A program made the translations under genes and the position numbers. The notes under the pieces are model-generated. The model was given only the letters and a program-made list of their open reading frames with translations, was not told the origin of the DNA and did no database searches. A stretch of 7,889 nt of DNA, from the NCBI GenBank assembly GCA_013042025.1, contig JABDQY010000183.1, positions 1 through 7,889 on the forward strand. The letters are read 5' to 3'. The stretch is from Bacteroidia bacterium (GTDB lineage: Bacteria; Bacteroidota; Bacteroidia; NS11-12g; UBA9320). Positions 7,100-7,889 of this stretch are shown here, one piece after another. How positions within the stretch are numbered: position 1 is the stretch's first letter; every line of letters starts with the position of its first letter.

Positions 7100-7889
7100 T
7101 TTTTGCCCTTAAAATTGCTGCTAAGTTGCATAAAAAACCTGAGATATCGATTATAATCTGCTCACATAATAGAGCAAATAATTTAAACGAAGTTCTCCCC
7201 TATTATGCTCAATTAAATGCTAAAATACCACATGAAATAGTGGTGGTACTAAATGCATGTACAGACAATTCTATTGACATTGTTAAAATTCAACAAGAAC
7301 AAAATTCACAAATTCGTTTTGTTTTTGAAGAAGTTGTTGGTGCAAGCAATGCTAGAAACAGAGGATGGAAAGAATCACTAGCAGACTTTGTTTTTTATAT
7401 AGATGATGATGCATTCCCAGTTTCAAGTCTGTTAGAAGATATTAAGGATGTACTTATCAATGAGACGGTTGTAAGTTTCACTGGTCGAACGCTTTATTGG
7501 AGAAAGAATGATCCGATGTGGATTAAAAATACATATGTAGAAATGCCTCTTCTAAGTGAAACGCAAATGGTTATGCATACTAAAGGTCATATCAATGGTT
7601 GTGCATGCGGTTTTAAGAAAGAAATTTTGGAAGAAGTGGGTGGTTTTCATACAGACTTAGACATGAAAGGAAAAAAAATCGGCTATGGTGTCGAAGAATA
7701 CATCCGCTTAGAAATCCTTAAAGCAGGATATCCAACTATCTATTGTCCCAACATTAAGGTTTGGCATCAATCTCATAGTAAAACGGTGAATGATTTTTTA
7801 AAATCTTCGTTCTACAAGGGATTTTACTTCGCGAAGGTTCAACCTCGAAATAAGTTCAAACTGTCACTAAAAACGATACAGGTAATCAT
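7093..7889 (+). CDS. Family 2 glycosyltransferase, 3' partial
   Basis: The frame runs from ATG 7093 off the right edge (265 complete codons, no stop). After a short basic leader it has ISIIICSHNRANNL (18-31), the GT2 nucleotide-binding strand, then EIVVVLNACTDNS (48-60). GASNARNRG (83-91) is typical of GT2, and FYIDDDAFP (101-109) holds the DDD metal- and donor-binding motif at 104-106. In the acceptor half, NGCACGFKKEI (168-178) precedes GGF, and GVEEYIRLE (199-207) has the ED/EE-type catalytic pair position usual in this family. KVWHQSH (222-228) follows. It should transfer a sugar from a nucleotide donor to a lipid- or protein-linked glycan at the cytoplasmic side of the membrane; donor and acceptor are not predictable. 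Family members are often around 300 residues, so only a short C-terminal part is probably missing. Its first 7 bases overlap the start of the divergent gene. Confidence 0.9.
   Translation, partial: MSIFALKIAAKLHKKPEISIIICSHNRANNLNEVLPYYAQLNAKIPHEIVVVLNACTDNSIDIVKIQQEQNSQIRFVFEEVVGASNARNRGWKESLADFVFYIDDDAFPVSSLLEDIKDVLINETVVSFTGRTLYWRKNDPMWIKNTYVEMPLLSETQMVMHTKGHINGCACGFKKEILEEVGGFHTDLDMKGKKIGYGVEEYIRLEILKAGYPTIYCPNIKVWHQSHSKTVNDFLKSSFYKGFYFAKVQPRNKFKLSLKTIQVI
7100..7110 (-). promoter_or_regulatory. Ribosome binding site for the minus-strand glycosyltransferase
   Basis: Read on the minus strand, AAGGG (7110-7106) precedes the TTG start at 7099 by 6 nt. This supports TTG as the true start. The site lies within codons 5-6 of the plus-strand gene that starts at 7093. 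Confidence 0.55.

Overview
The window is AT-rich, densely coding DNA from a member of the Bacteroidota, most likely a flavobacterium-like or Cytophaga-like marine or soil lineage. The evidence is a very large gingipain-type (peptidase C25) surface protein whose C-terminus looks like a type IX secretion (T9SS) FlgD-like/sorting domain. T9SS is restricted to this phylum and close relatives. The low G+C (by eye about one third, not counted) and the glycosyltransferase company fit this. Nothing identifies a genus.

Layout: (1) positions 1-4652, plus strand: a PorU2-like C25 protein, cut at its 5' end by the window edge because the frame is open back to position 3. (2) 4666-5967, plus strand, 13 nt downstream and probably in the same operon: a polytopic membrane protein of about 9-10 helices with a soluble C-terminal tail, unassigned but similar in layout to GT-C membrane glycosyltransferases. 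(3) 5960-7099, minus strand: a GT-A fold glycosyltransferase (family 2 / GNT-I-like) with an EDD motif. (4) 7093-7889, plus strand, running off the right edge: a classic GT2 glycosyltransferase with a DDD motif. There is no intergenic stretch longer than 13 nt. Genes 2 and 3 overlap tail-to-tail by 8 bp, and genes 3 and 4 overlap head-to-head by 7 bp.

How they may work together: in T9SS bacteria the PorU sortase removes the C-terminal signal of secreted proteins and attaches them to a surface lipopolysaccharide. A PorU2-like protein beside three genes of apparent glycan assembly suggests, but does not prove, a locus linking surface-protein processing with surface-glycan synthesis. The large protein also seems to carry an ILEI/PANDER-like (FAM3-type) domain between its CARDB-like domains, which may bind carbohydrate.

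No RNA genes, CRISPR arrays, insertion sequences or convincing terminators were seen. The most unusual structural points are the head-to-head overlap of two start regions, each containing the other's ribosome binding site, and a perfect 9-bp-arm dyad just beside it.
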